Below, piece by piece: positions 35,172 to 43,880 of a stretch of 64,000 bases of DNA. Numbering within the stretch: position 1 is the stretch's first letter; the number at the start of each line of letters is the position of its first letter. The position numbers were made by a program, and so were the translations under genes. The notes under the pieces were generated by a model. The model had not been told where the DNA came from and did not search any database. It was given only the letters and a program-made list of their open reading frames with translations. Source of the DNA: Flavobacterium geliluteum (GTDB lineage: Bacteria > Bacteroidota > Bacteroidia > Flavobacteriales > Flavobacteriaceae); assembly GCF_017948595.1 (NCBI RefSeq), contig NZ_JAGFBV010000017.1, forward strand, positions 1 to 64,000, written 5' to 3'.

Positions 35172-36350
35172 ATGAAACCAGACTTATTTCAAGCGCCAGA
35201 TTACTATAACCTCGACGATTTATTATCAGAAGAACATAAATTAGTTCGCGAATCGGCTCGTGCATGGGTAAAAAGAGAAGTTTCACCCATTATAGAAGAG
35301 TACGCTCAAAAGGCCGAATTTCCAAAACAAATTATAAAAGGACTTGGAGAAATAGGTGGTTTTGGCCCTTATATTCCTGTAGAATATGGAGGAGCAGGGC
35401 TAGATCAAATTTCATACGGACTCATTATGCAGGAAATCGAGCGCGGTGATTCTGGTGTAAGATCAACATCATCGGTGCAGTCTTCTTTGGTAATGTACCC
35501 GATATGGAAATATGGAAACGAAGAACAAAGAATGAAATATTTGCCAAAATTGGCAACAGGAGAATTCATGGGCTGTTTTGGCTTGACCGAGCCAGACCAT
35601 GGTTCTGACCCAGGAAGTATGATTACCAATTTTAAAGACATGGGTGATCATTATCTTTTAAATGGTGCTAAAATGTGGATCTCAAATGCTCCTTTTGCAG
35701 ATATTGCAGTAGTTTGGGCCAAAAATGAAGAAGGTAGAATACACGGATTAATTGTAGAACGCGGCATGGAAGGTTTTACAACTCCAGAAACGCACAATAA
35801 ATGGTCACTTCGAGCTTCGTCTACCGGCGAATTGATTTTTGACAATGTAAAAGTGCCTAAAGAAAATTTATTACCAAATAAGTCAGGATTAGGAGCGCCG
35901 CTGGGTTGTCTGGATTCTGCTCGTTACGGAATTGCATGGGGAGCCATTGGTGCTGCTATGGATTGCTACGATACCGCTTTGCGTTATGCAAAAGAAAGAA
36001 TTCAGTTCGGGAAACCAATTGGCGGTACACAATTGCAACAAAAGAAACTGGCCGAAATGATCACCGAAATCACCAAAGCACAATTGCTAACATGGCGTCT
36101 GGGTGTTTTAAGAAACGAAGGAAAAGCAACTACGGCACAGATTTCTATGGCAAAAAGAAACAATGTAGATATGGCCATTCATATCGCGCGAGAAGCACGT
36201 CAGATGCTGGGCGGTATGGGAATTACAGGCGAATACTCGATCATGCGCCACATGATGAATCTGGAGAGTGTTATTACCTACGAAGGAACTCATGATATTC
36301 ATTTGCTTATTACAGGAATGGATGTAACGGGTATTCCAGCTTTTAAATAG
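35172..36350 (+). CDS. Acyl-CoA dehydrogenase, glutaryl-CoA dehydrogenase type
   Basis: This is a 392-residue FAD enzyme. The FAD- and substrate-binding signature is FGLTEPDHGSDPGSM, as in glutaryl-CoA dehydrogenases. WISNAPFADIAVVWAKNEEG, YAKERIQFGKPIGGTQLQQK, and the C-terminal YEGTHDIHLLITGMDVTGI (with the catalytic Glu) follow. It oxidises glutaryl-CoA or a related acyl-CoA in lysine or tryptophan breakdown. The GcdH assignment rests on the TEPDHGSDP motif and the C-terminal block. The gene is monocistronic and ends in a terminator. Confidence 0.9.
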   Translation: MKPDLFQAPDYYNLDDLLSEEHKLVRESARAWVKREVSPIIEEYAQKAEFPKQIIKGLGEIGGFGPYIPVEYGGAGLDQISYGLIMQEIERGDSGVRSTSSVQSSLVMYPIWKYGNEEQRMKYLPKLATGEFMGCFGLTEPDHGSDPGSMITNFKDMGDHYLLNGAKMWISNAPFADIAVVWAKNEEGRIHGLIVERGMEGFTTPETHNKWSLRASSTGELIFDNVKVPKENLLPNKSGLGAPLGCLDSARYGIAWGAIGAAMDCYDTALRYAKERIQFGKPIGGTQLQQKKLAEMITEITKAQLLTWRLGVLRNEGKATTAQISMAKRNNVDMAIHIAREARQMLGGMGITGEYSIMRHMMNLESVITYEGTHDIHLLITGMDVTGIPAFK

Positions 36351-36384
36351 CAGGCAACTATTAGCCGATATACAAAATCAATAT

Positions 36385-36414
36385 AAAAAGCTTCTTGTTA
36401 TCAAGAAGCTTTTT
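36385..36414 (+). terminator. Terminator after the acyl-CoA dehydrogenase gene
   Basis: AAAAAGCTTCTTG (36385-36397) pairs with CAAGAAGCTTTTT (36402-36414), a 13-bp stem with a 4-nt loop that ends in T residues. Confidence 0.9.
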
Positions 36415-36437
36415 ATATTTGCATAAAAATTACACAC

Positions 36438-37220
36438 ATGAATATTGAAGCCATCAATACCAGCATTCAACCTCAAAAAGAGCAACTTCTACAACATTCA
36501 TTATACAATAAAATTCAAAATATAGACGATTTGCATCGCTTTTTAGAAAGTCATGTATTTGCCGTTTGGGATTTTATGTCTTTATTAAAAGCATTGCAAG
36601 CCAAACTTACTTGTACTACAACACCGTGGTTTGCGACCAAAAATCCGCAGACAAGATATTTGATTAATGAAATCGTTCTTGCCGAAGAAACAGACCTTAC
36701 AATAGACGGAAGAAGACAAAGCCATTACGAAATGTATCTCGAGGCAATGGAAGATTGTGGTGCCGACACATCGGGAATCAATAACTTTTTGGCCGAGGTA
36801 AATTCGCTTCATAATATTTTTGTCGCTATCAAACAAAGTAATCTGCATCCGGATGTAAAAGCTTTTCTTGATTTTACTTTTAGAGTAATCGAAGAAGGAA
36901 AACCACATCAAATTGCTGCCGCTTTTACTTTCGGAAGAGAAGATTTAATTCCGAGTATGTTTACAGCCATCTTAAAAAACTTTCAGAAAAACTTACCTGA
37001 AATAAATTTAAGCAAATTGCTTTATTATTTTGAAAGACATATCGAATTGGATGCCGATGAGCACGGTCCAATGGCAATGCAAATGATCAATGATTTGTGT
37101 GAGAATGATGCGCAAAAATGGAAAGAAGTTGAAGAAATTTCAATTCTCGCTTTAGAAAGACGCATTGGACTCTGGAACTCTATCGAAGAGCAGATTGTGA
37201 TGAAAGCCGAAATGGCTTAA
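36438..37220 (+). CDS. DUF3050 protein, heme-oxygenase-like fold
   Basis: This 260-residue all-helical soluble protein matches the DUF3050 pattern (FLESHVFAVWDFMSLLKALQ, then TTPWFATKNPQTRYLINEIV). Possible metal ligands are in ESHVFAVWDF, NEIVLAEETD and RHIELDADEHGPMA. The D-x-x-x-H arrangement in the last resembles heme-oxygenase-like diiron oxidases. The metal role is inference. No operon partner is seen: a terminator precedes it and the SGNH lipase follows 67 bp on. Confidence 0.82.
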   Translation: MNIEAINTSIQPQKEQLLQHSLYNKIQNIDDLHRFLESHVFAVWDFMSLLKALQAKLTCTTTPWFATKNPQTRYLINEIVLAEETDLTIDGRRQSHYEMYLEAMEDCGADTSGINNFLAEVNSLHNIFVAIKQSNLHPDVKAFLDFTFRVIEEGKPHQIAAAFTFGREDLIPSMFTAILKNFQKNLPEINLSKLLYYFERHIELDADEHGPMAMQMINDLCENDAQKWKEVEEISILALERRIGLWNSIEEQIVMKAEMA

Positions 37221-37287
37221 AAACCGCTGTTACTTTTTTAACGTAACTATTTGTTTAGAATGTCCCATAATATAATCGCTATACATT

Positions 37288-38049
37288 ATGAAAATGCAGT
37301 CCAAACAAATAGTTGTGTTTTTATTCTCCCTACTGCTTTTTAGCTGTAACTCCGAGGAAATGTCCTCAGAGACCATACCGCCGGTTACGCCGCCTGTAAT
37401 CATACAGCCCAATCCTGTAACTCCCGTTGTGGGCAATATCCATTATTTGGCTTTGGGCGACAGTTATACCATTGGTCAAAGTGTTTGCGAAACATGTCGT
37501 TTTCCAGAACAGCTCAAATCAAGTCTGAGTTCGGTTTATCCTGGTGCCAGCTTTTCATTAAAAGTTATCGCCACCACAGGCTGGACAACTTCCAGCTTAA
37601 TTTCGGCACTAAATGAACAAAATCTCACACCCAATTATGACTTGGTTACGTTATTAATCGGAGTCAATAATCAGTACCAAAGCATCAATTTCTCGGTCTA
37701 CCAGAAAGAATTTCCAGAACTCGTGACCAAAGCAATAACCTTGGCCAAAGGAGACAAAAAAAATGTCGTGGTCATTTCTATTCCCGATTATGCCTACACA
37801 CCTTACAGCACCCTTTACGATGCTGCGGGAAAAAATAAAATTTCAGAAGAAATAGACGCTTACAATAAGTTTGCAGAAAATTATTGCATCGCCAATGGAG
37901 TTGTTTTTGTCTCCATCACCGACATCACCAGAAAAGGCATCGAAATTCCCAGTTTAGTAGCCTCAGATGGTTTGCATCCTTCAAAATCTGCTTATACCTT
38001 ATTTGTTGAGCGCATGTTGCCAAAAGTAAAAATTGCGTTGCAGGACTAA
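37288..38049 (+). CDS. SGNH/GDSL hydrolase lipoprotein
   Basis: The protein has 253 residues. The lipoprotein signal (MKMQSKQIVVFLFSLLLFSC) is followed by acidic residues NSEEMSSE, a surface-export type signal, then a Pro/Val-rich linker. The hydrolase domain starts near residue 55. Block I is YLALGDSYTIGQSV (nucleophile Ser), block III is LLIGVNNQYQ, and block V is SDGLHPSKSAY (Asp and His). It is probably an esterase on lipids or glycans at the cell surface. Substrate unknown. Confidence 0.9.
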   Translation: MKMQSKQIVVFLFSLLLFSCNSEEMSSETIPPVTPPVIIQPNPVTPVVGNIHYLALGDSYTIGQSVCETCRFPEQLKSSLSSVYPGASFSLKVIATTGWTTSSLISALNEQNLTPNYDLVTLLIGVNNQYQSINFSVYQKEFPELVTKAITLAKGDKKNVVVISIPDYAYTPYSTLYDAAGKNKISEEIDAYNKFAENYCIANGVVFVSITDITRKGIEIPSLVASDGLHPSKSAYTLFVERMLPKVKIALQD

Positions 38050-38088
38050 TCTTTTTTTTAGGAGCAGCAGTTTTGTTTCTAGAACAAC

Positions 38089-38160
38089 ACCTGTCCCGCT
38101 ATTCGCTGTATCTCTTATGGCGAACCCCGCCACAAGAGGATGTCGCTTCTATCGGGGCTA
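38089..38160 (+). repeat. Dispersed palindromic element, copy B
   Basis: The element reads CCTGTCCCGCTATTCGCTG, then a hairpin of CTCTT-A-TGGCG (38112-38122) with CGCCA-C-AAGAG (38128-38138), then GGATGTCGCTTCTATCGGGG and CTA. The flanks match copy A at 20619-20715 in order and orientation, with an unrelated hairpin between. It lies 40 bp past the SGNH hydrolase stop. Confidence 0.75.
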
Positions 38161-38361
38161 TTACAGCCATTATTGTCTTCGGTAGTGGTTAAGTAGCCTG
38201 ATCAACAAAGGCTAATCATTATTCAAAGCTTTGTATTATGCTATTCCATTCAATAAATATTCTAAAGGCAAGGGATAAAGATCAATAGTGAGCGGTTTTA
38301 GTTTCAGTTAGGTAAAATTTATTCTTTGCAGACCTTATCTTTTCTTCAAAAAATAAAATCG
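38161..38361. other. Intergenic stretch without a gene
   Basis: This is AT-rich sequence between the dispersed element and the 21-bp array. I see no open frame with a plausible start, no RNA gene and no clear hairpin here. Confidence 0.5.
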
Positions 38362-38617
38362 AAACTTAATTTTGTTAACTCGCAATTTAGTTTTTAGAAC
38401 TAATAATTGGATTCTGTTAACTCCAAATTAGATTTTGTCAACTACTAATTTAGTTTTGTGTACTACAAATTAGATTTTGCTTTCTAAAAACTCAATTTTG
38501 TTAACTAGTAATTTAGTTTTTATAACGAGTAATTTAATTTGGTGTATTACTAATTTAATTTTATCAAAAGCAAATTAAATAATTAGAAAGCAAAATTAAA
38601 TTACGAGTTAACAAAAT
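38362..38617. repeat. 21-bp tandem repeat array with inverted end
   Basis: Ten consecutive degenerate units of exactly 21 bp run from 38362 to 38571 (starts at 38362, 38383, 38404, 38425, 38446, 38467, 38488, 38509, 38530 and 38551). The consensus is about TAATTTAGTTTTGTTAACTA plus C. From 38572 the sequence turns over: 38592-38617 is the reverse complement of 38369-38394 with 2 mismatches in 26. The whole array could therefore fold as a stem with the other repeats in the loop. Stops occur in all frames, so it is not coding now. Confidence 0.85.
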
Positions 38618-38727
38618 CCTTTATTTTGATCTAAAATATTGATTTTCAATAAAAAGAGATGTTAAATCTCGATTTCGGCATTTAATTTTCGATTATTTTT
38701 GTAAGTATAATTTTAATATTTAAAAAA

Positions 38728-39087
38728 ATGGCACGAAAAAAACTAGTACGAGTATTGGATCTCGAAAAAAGTGTTACGCGTTTGGCAGCAGTCAAAAGTA
38801 TAGACAAGGCTTTAGATTTAGGAAACGGTATTAATGTTCCTAATTATGAAAAACAGGTAACTTTGTTATCAAACAAACTCAATAGTTACAATACGGCGTT
38901 GAGCACGCTCGATGATTTGTATAATGATTGTATTGAGCAGATCAGGATCATCAAAGATTGGAACGAAAGAATTTTGACTGGTGTAGCCACCAAATATGGC
39001 AAAAACAGCACCCAGTACGAAATGGCGGGCGGAAAAAAGAAAAGCGATCGTAAAAAAGCAAAACCAAAACCAAAACCAAAGGCATAA
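38728..39087 (+). CDS. Small basic protein of unknown function
   Basis: This is a 119-residue soluble protein. Residues 1-95 are helical (MARKKLVRVLDLEKSVTRLA, then VTLLSNKLNSYNTALSTLDD) with a likely coiled coil. The tail is a lysine/proline run (KKKSDRKKAKPKPKPKA), which suggests nucleic-acid or surface binding. I do not recognise the family. It follows the 21-bp array and is closed by a strong terminator. Confidence 0.8.
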   Translation: MARKKLVRVLDLEKSVTRLAAVKSIDKALDLGNGINVPNYEKQVTLLSNKLNSYNTALSTLDDLYNDCIEQIRIIKDWNERILTGVATKYGKNSTQYEMAGGKKKSDRKKAKPKPKPKA

Positions 39088-39110
39088 TACGCCATAATCA
39101 CCCTCAAGAA

Positions 39111-39151
39111 AATCCCATTTTACCCATCTCAAATGGGATTTAGTTTTTTTT
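39111..39151 (+). terminator. Terminator after the small basic protein gene
   Basis: AATCCCATTT (39111-39120) and AAATGGGATT (39131-39140) form a perfect stem, followed by TAGTTTTTTTT. Confidence 0.9.
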
Positions 39152-39286
39152 AAAATAACCATTCAGTAAAATAATTCCTGATTTTTGATATAAAAAATCC
39201 GTACCTCTGTTTTTTCCGAAACCTTTCAGGGACAGTTTTCTCCCTCTTCTATTTAGGTATTTTATAAAAATAATTTTATTTTCAGC
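39152..39286. other. Non-coding AT-rich spacer
   Basis: No gene or structured element is evident between the terminator and the gene remnant that follows. Confidence 0.4.
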
Positions 39287-39406
39287 TCATTTTGATAGTT
39301 TATCATGTCTGGAAAATTCTTTTATTGTATTACAAAATAATAAAAAGGAGCCCAATCTTCTTTATCAGCAGCCTTTAAATCTTTTCTTAAATAATCAGGA
39401 TTTTTT
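39287..39406 (-). pseudogene. Possible gene remnant (C-terminal fragment)
   Basis: The minus strand has a protein-like frame without a start: KNPDYLRKDLKAADKEDWAP, then FLLFCNTIKEFSRHDKLSK and TGA. A TAA lies directly upstream in frame. The residue mix (Trp, Asp, Arg, Cys and helix-like periodicity) is unlike random AT-rich translation. I read it as the tail of a decayed gene of unknown family. Confidence 0.35.
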
Positions 39407-39601
39407 TATGGGATGTAGTGTGATATTTTTTCTTTTTTAATAGCTGTATTTTTCCTAAAATTGATTATAATTGACCTATTTGTGCAAATTGAGGGTAAAG
39501 TAAAGAGAATTATATCCTAACTTTACATTTGCTTTTTGTTAGTATATTCAACATCATAAAGGAAATTATAGCGCACATAGTAAACAAAAAAATAATCGAA
39601 A

Positions 39602-41794
39602 TTGAAAATTTTTCCTAACTACATCCAAGCTGATTCTAAAGATTGCGGCCCTACATGTTTAAAAATAATTGCCAGGCATTTTGGAAAAACGATTCATATT
39701 CAGGAGTTAAGAGATTTTAGCGAGACTACGAGAGAAGGCAGTAATTTGCTTTTTTTGAGTGAAGCCGCTGAGAAAATTGGTTTTAGAACATTAGGCGTAA
39801 AATTAAGCCTCGAAAGACTCGAAGATGCACCCTTGCCATGTGTTCTGCACTGGAATAATGATCATTATGTGGTACTTTATAAAATAAAAAAAGGCATTTA
39901 TTATATTTCTGATCCAGCTTTTGGATTAATTGAATACAATAAAAAAGAGTTCCTTAAATTCTGGATAGGAAATAATGCAGACGACACCACTCAGGAAGGA
40001 ATTGCCTTGTTGATGGAAGCTACTCCAAAGTTTTTTCAGTCAGAATTTGATAAAGAAGACAACAAAGGATTAGGTTTTGGCATGTTAGCGCAATATGTTT
40101 TACGGTACAAATCTTTTTTGGTGCAGTTGAGTATTGGCTTGTTAGCGAGTAGTTTGTTGCAGCTTATTTTTCCGTTTCTAACCCAAAGCATTGTCGATGT
40201 TGGGATTCAAAATCAAAACATTCATTTTATATATTTAATTCTTTTTGCACAATTGTTTTTATTTGCTGGAAGAACAGGTTTAGAATTGATACGAAGCTGG
40301 ATTTTATTGCATCTTTCTACCCGCATAAATATTTCGCTTATTTCAGATTTCTTTATTAAATTGATGAATTTGCCCATCTCCTTTTTTGATGTTCGAATGA
40401 CGGGTGATATCATGCAACGCATCAACGATCACCGCAGAATCGAACGTATTTTGACGACATCATCACTCAATGTTTTGTTTTCTGTGATTAATATGGTGAT
40501 TATGGGGGGCGTTTTGGCGTATTATAATATAAAGATATTTTTTGTGTTTTTTGCAGGGAGTCTCTTGTACTTTGGTTGGATTATATTATTCCTCAAAAGA
40601 AGAGAAATTCTTGATTATAAGCGTTTTGCTGAGGTGTCAAGCGAGCAAAGTAAGGTGATGGAACTCATAAACGGCATGCAGGAAATCAAGTTGCACAACG
40701 CTGAGAAACAAAAACGTTGGGGTTGGGAGTATGTGCAGGCAAGATTGTTTAGAGTTTCTATAAAAGGATTGGTTTTAGAGCAAACACAAACGATAGGTTC
40801 CTCCGTGATCAACGAACTAAAGAATATTTTTATCATATTTTTATCGGCAAAATTGGTTATTGATGGCTCGATCACACTCGGGATGATGTTGGCCATAAGT
40901 TCGATCGTGGGTAGTTTAAACGGTCCAATTACACAACTTATTGAGTTTGTCCGAGAGCTGCAAGATGCCAAAATATCTTTGGCGAGATTATCCGAAATTC
41001 ATGATAAGGAAGACGAAACACAACAAGAAATGCATCAAACCAATGATGTTCCGTATAACGCTGATATTACGATAAAAAACCTTTCTTATCGTTATTTAGG
41101 ATCTGATATTCCTGTTTTACAGGATTTAAATTTGAGGATACCCGCCAATAAAGTTACCGCAATAGTAGGTGTTAGCGGAAGCGGTAAAACTACTTTGATG
41201 AAATTGTTGCTCAAGTTTTATGAGCCCGAAAAAGGAGAAGTCAATATTGGTAACACCCAACTTAAAAATATTTCGCAAAAAGCATGGCGATCTAACATTG
41301 GAGCTGTCATGCAGGAAGGATTTATTTTTAGCGATACTATTGCAAACAATATTGCGATAGGGGTAGACAAAGTAGATAAAGAAAAGCTGGTATATGCTGC
41401 CGATGTCGCTAATATAAAAGAATACATAAGCGAATTGCCTCTTGGTTATAACACCAAAATTGGTTCTGAAGGTTTGGGGATGAGTACAGGGCAGAAGCAA
41501 CGATTGTTAATTGCCAGAGCAGTTTATAAAAATCCGGAAATTTTGTTTTTTGATGAAGCAACATCGGCATTAGATGCCAACAACGAGAAAGAAATCATGC
41601 GAAAATTAGATATTTTCTTTAAGGATAAAACCGTTATTGTAATAGCGCATCGATTGAGCACGGTAATGAATGCCGATCAAATTGTGGTTTTGGATAAGGG
41701 TAAAATTATCGAAATAGGAAGCCATAAGACATTGGTAGAAGAAAAAGGAAATTATTTTGAATTGGTTCGAAATCAATTACAATTAGGAAATTAA
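39602..41794 (+). CDS. C39-peptidase ABC exporter (peptide processing and export)
   Basis: This 730-residue bacteriocin-type ABC transporter starts at TTG (39602), which gives the standard N-terminus MKIFPNYIQADSKDCGPTC. The C39 peptidase domain (1-140) has Cys15, His88 (HWNNDHYVVLY) and Asp104 (ISDPAFG) all intact, so it can cut GG leaders. A six-helix membrane domain covers about 165-450. The ATPase domain covers 490-730, with Walker A GVSGSGKTT, signature MSTGQKQRL, Walker B ILFFDEATSALD and the H-loop VIAHRL. The HlyD partner begins 2 bp after its stop. Likely substrates are the leader peptides encoded about 6-8 kb upstream. Confidence 0.95.
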   Translation: MKIFPNYIQADSKDCGPTCLKIIARHFGKTIHIQELRDFSETTREGSNLLFLSEAAEKIGFRTLGVKLSLERLEDAPLPCVLHWNNDHYVVLYKIKKGIYYISDPAFGLIEYNKKEFLKFWIGNNADDTTQEGIALLMEATPKFFQSEFDKEDNKGLGFGMLAQYVLRYKSFLVQLSIGLLASSLLQLIFPFLTQSIVDVGIQNQNIHFIYLILFAQLFLFAGRTGLELIRSWILLHLSTRINISLISDFFIKLMNLPISFFDVRMTGDIMQRINDHRRIERILTTSSLNVLFSVINMVIMGGVLAYYNIKIFFVFFAGSLLYFGWIILFLKRREILDYKRFAEVSSEQSKVMELINGMQEIKLHNAEKQKRWGWEYVQARLFRVSIKGLVLEQTQTIGSSVINELKNIFIIFLSAKLVIDGSITLGMMLAISSIVGSLNGPITQLIEFVRELQDAKISLARLSEIHDKEDETQQEMHQTNDVPYNADITIKNLSYRYLGSDIPVLQDLNLRIPANKVTAIVGVSGSGKTTLMKLLLKFYEPEKGEVNIGNTQLKNISQKAWRSNIGAVMQEGFIFSDTIANNIAIGVDKVDKEKLVYAADVANIKEYISELPLGYNTKIGSEGLGMSTGQKQRLLIARAVYKNPEILFFDEATSALDANNEKEIMRKLDIFFKDKTVIVIAHRLSTVMNADQIVVLDKGKIIEIGSHKTLVEEKGNYFELVRNQLQLGN

Positions 41795-41796
41795 TT

Positions 41797-43089
41797 ATGA
41801 TCGAAGACACTACATTTGAATTAAGAAGCGAAGAGGTACAGGATATTTTGACCAAAGTACCGCATTGGATGATCCGTTGGGGGTCTATCCTGATATTGGG
41901 TATCTTGCTGATGTTGTTTTTTATATCTTGGTTTGTAAAATATCCAGATGTGGTTACCGCCGAGATTATAATTACAACCAACGTTCCTCCGGAGAAAATT
42001 GTAGCAAAAGTTTCGGGTAGAATTGAAGCCATTTTAGTCAAAAATAAAGCGGTGGTGTCTAAAAACACTACCTTGGCCATTATCGAAAATACAGCCAATT
42101 ATAAAGATGTTTTTCTACTGAAAAGTATCATTGAAAAGTATAATATTAATGATCCTAAAGTCGGTTTTCCTTTTTTAGTATTAAAAAACACTCAGTTAGG
42201 TGAGATAGAAAGTGCTTATGCTGTTTTTCAAAAAGAGTATCAGGCACAGGAATTAAATCATAATTTACATCCTTTTGAAGTAGAAAGCAGGGCGCAAAGT
42301 TCTGAAAACATTCAGATAAAAGAACGCCTGGAGATTTTGCAGCAGCAAAAAATTATTAACGAAAGTGAATTGCAGCTGCAAAAAAATGAGGTGACACGAT
42401 TTGAGACGTTGTTCAATAAAGGCATTATTTCAACTCAGGAAATGGAGGCAAAAAAGCTGAGTTACCTTCAGGCGCAAAAAAGTTACAAAAGTCTGCTGTC
42501 GTCTATTTCGCAACTAAAATCTTCTTTGATAGATAATACAAAATCTAGTCAGAATTTGCAAATAAACAGCACAAGAGAAGAGGTGAATTTAGGACGTAAT
42601 ATGACACAATCTTTCTACCAGCTTAAAAAAGTGATTAAGGATTGGGAGCTTAATTATACCTTACAATCATCAGTTAACGGAGTGGTTACTTTTTTGCAGG
42701 TCTGGAACGAAAATCAGACCATTAATGTTGGCGATAATGTTTTTTCTATTATTCCGGATGCCCGAAACGGTTTTGTCGGAAAAGTAAAAGCGCCAGCTTT
42801 GAATTCGGGGAAAATAAAATCGGGGCAAAAAGTAAACATACGATTGGCCAATTTTCCGGACAGAGAATTTGGTGTTTTAAAAGGTACAATTCAAAACATT
42901 GCTTTGGTTCCTGATGAAGAAGGTAATTTATTGATTGATGTAGCTTTGCCAAATGGTTTGAAAACTTCGTATAAAAAACAAATTGTTTTTCAGCAGGAAA
43001 TGAAGGGCAGCGCAGAGATTGTTACAGAAGATTTACGATTAATAGAGCGAATTTTATACCAGTTCAAAAGTATTTTTGAACAGGTTTAA
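41797..43089 (+). CDS. HlyD family secretion adaptor
   Basis: This 430-residue membrane-fusion protein has one N-terminal membrane helix at about residues 27-48 (GSILILGILLMLFFISWF). A split lipoyl-like domain follows (KIVAKVSGRIEAILVKN, then LQSSVNGVVTFLQVWNENQT). Between them is a long coiled-coil hairpin (residues 140-270), and the C-terminal part is a beta-barrel domain. It begins 2 bp after the C39-ABC exporter and bridges that pump to an outer-membrane TolC-type channel. No TolC gene is adjacent, so an outer-membrane partner must come from elsewhere. Confidence 0.93.
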   Translation: MIEDTTFELRSEEVQDILTKVPHWMIRWGSILILGILLMLFFISWFVKYPDVVTAEIIITTNVPPEKIVAKVSGRIEAILVKNKAVVSKNTTLAIIENTANYKDVFLLKSIIEKYNINDPKVGFPFLVLKNTQLGEIESAYAVFQKEYQAQELNHNLHPFEVESRAQSSENIQIKERLEILQQQKIINESELQLQKNEVTRFETLFNKGIISTQEMEAKKLSYLQAQKSYKSLLSSISQLKSSLIDNTKSSQNLQINSTREEVNLGRNMTQSFYQLKKVIKDWELNYTLQSSVNGVVTFLQVWNENQTINVGDNVFSIIPDARNGFVGKVKAPALNSGKIKSGQKVNIRLANFPDREFGVLKGTIQNIALVPDEEGNLLIDVALPNGLKTSYKKQIVFQQEMKGSAEIVTEDLRLIERILYQFKSIFEQV

Positions 43090-43091
43090 GG

Positions 43092-43799
43092 TTACATTTT
43101 CAGATAAAAATCTTTCGTTAGCTCAATATATTCGGGAGTATAAATGTGTCTTTCGGTTTCTATGGTCAGTTCGTCGATTTCAATTTCTTGAATGTCATCT
43201 CGGCCAAAAGCCAATAAACTGCGTTTGACAGGTGAAGTCAAATTTCCTTTTACACGAGTGATTTTTAAAGGATATAATTCGAATTCTTTGGCTAATGCGA
43301 TAAAGTTTTCTTCTTCTTTGAAGGGTAGAATTACGGCAAAAATTCCGTTTTCAGAAAGCAATAAATCAGCCGCTTCTACGAGCTCTTCAAAAGGCATTGC
43401 ATCTTGAAAACGCGCCAAATCACGTTGTTCGTTTTCGGTTTTAAAATCTTCAGAATAAAAAGGCGGATTCGAAACAATCAAGTCGTATTCGTCTTCTGGT
43501 TCGGCTATAAATTCATCTAAACCAGCATGAAAACAAAATAATCGGTCGCCCCAAGGTGAGTTTTCAAAATTTTCAACAGCTTGTTCGTAAGCTTCTTCAT
43601 CGATTTCAAGCGCATCAATTTGTTCCGCATGCGTTCGCTGAGCCAGCATCAAAGCAATAATTCCAGTTCCTGCACCAATATCCAAAACGCTAAAAGGCTG
43701 ATGATGTACGGGAGCCCAGGCGCCCAATAAGACACCATCGGTACCCACTTTCATGGCACAGCGATCCTGATTAACGATAAATTGCTTGAATTGAAACAC
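43092..43799 (-). CDS. trmN6: tRNA1(Val) A37 N6-methyltransferase
   Basis: The protein has 235 residues and a Rossmann methyltransferase fold. The SAM-binding motif is SVLDIGAGTGIIALMLAQR. The N6-adenine catalytic motif is LIVSNPPFYSEDF. The N-terminal FKQFIVNQDRCAMKVGTDG, VLLGAWA is characteristic of the TrmN6/YfiC family. It methylates adenosine 37 of tRNA-Val. It is the last gene of the rpsP-rimM-trmN6 minus-strand run. Confidence 0.93.
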   Translation of the reverse strand: MFQFKQFIVNQDRCAMKVGTDGVLLGAWAPVHHQPFSVLDIGAGTGIIALMLAQRTHAEQIDALEIDEEAYEQAVENFENSPWGDRLFCFHAGLDEFIAEPEDEYDLIVSNPPFYSEDFKTENEQRDLARFQDAMPFEELVEAADLLLSENGIFAVILPFKEEENFIALAKEFELYPLKITRVKGNLTSPVKRSLLAFGRDDIQEIEIDELTIETERHIYTPEYIELTKDFYLKM

Positions 43800-43880
43800 T
43801 AGATTTAAGATTTGAGATTAACGAGTGTTGATTTTTGATTTTCTTCGATTAAACAATTAACCGATTAAACAAATCAACTT
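43800..43880. repeat. Word-repeat spacer between trmN6 and rimM
   Basis: The gap is built from reiterated words (GATTTAAGATTTGAGATTAA and CGATTAAACAATTAACCGAT) that partly pair as inverted repeats, the same style as the gaps of the leucine operon. Confidence 0.5.

Noticed and set aside
38362..38617. CRISPR array
   Set aside because: Units are contiguous and degenerate without unique spacers, and there are no cas genes. It is a minisatellite.
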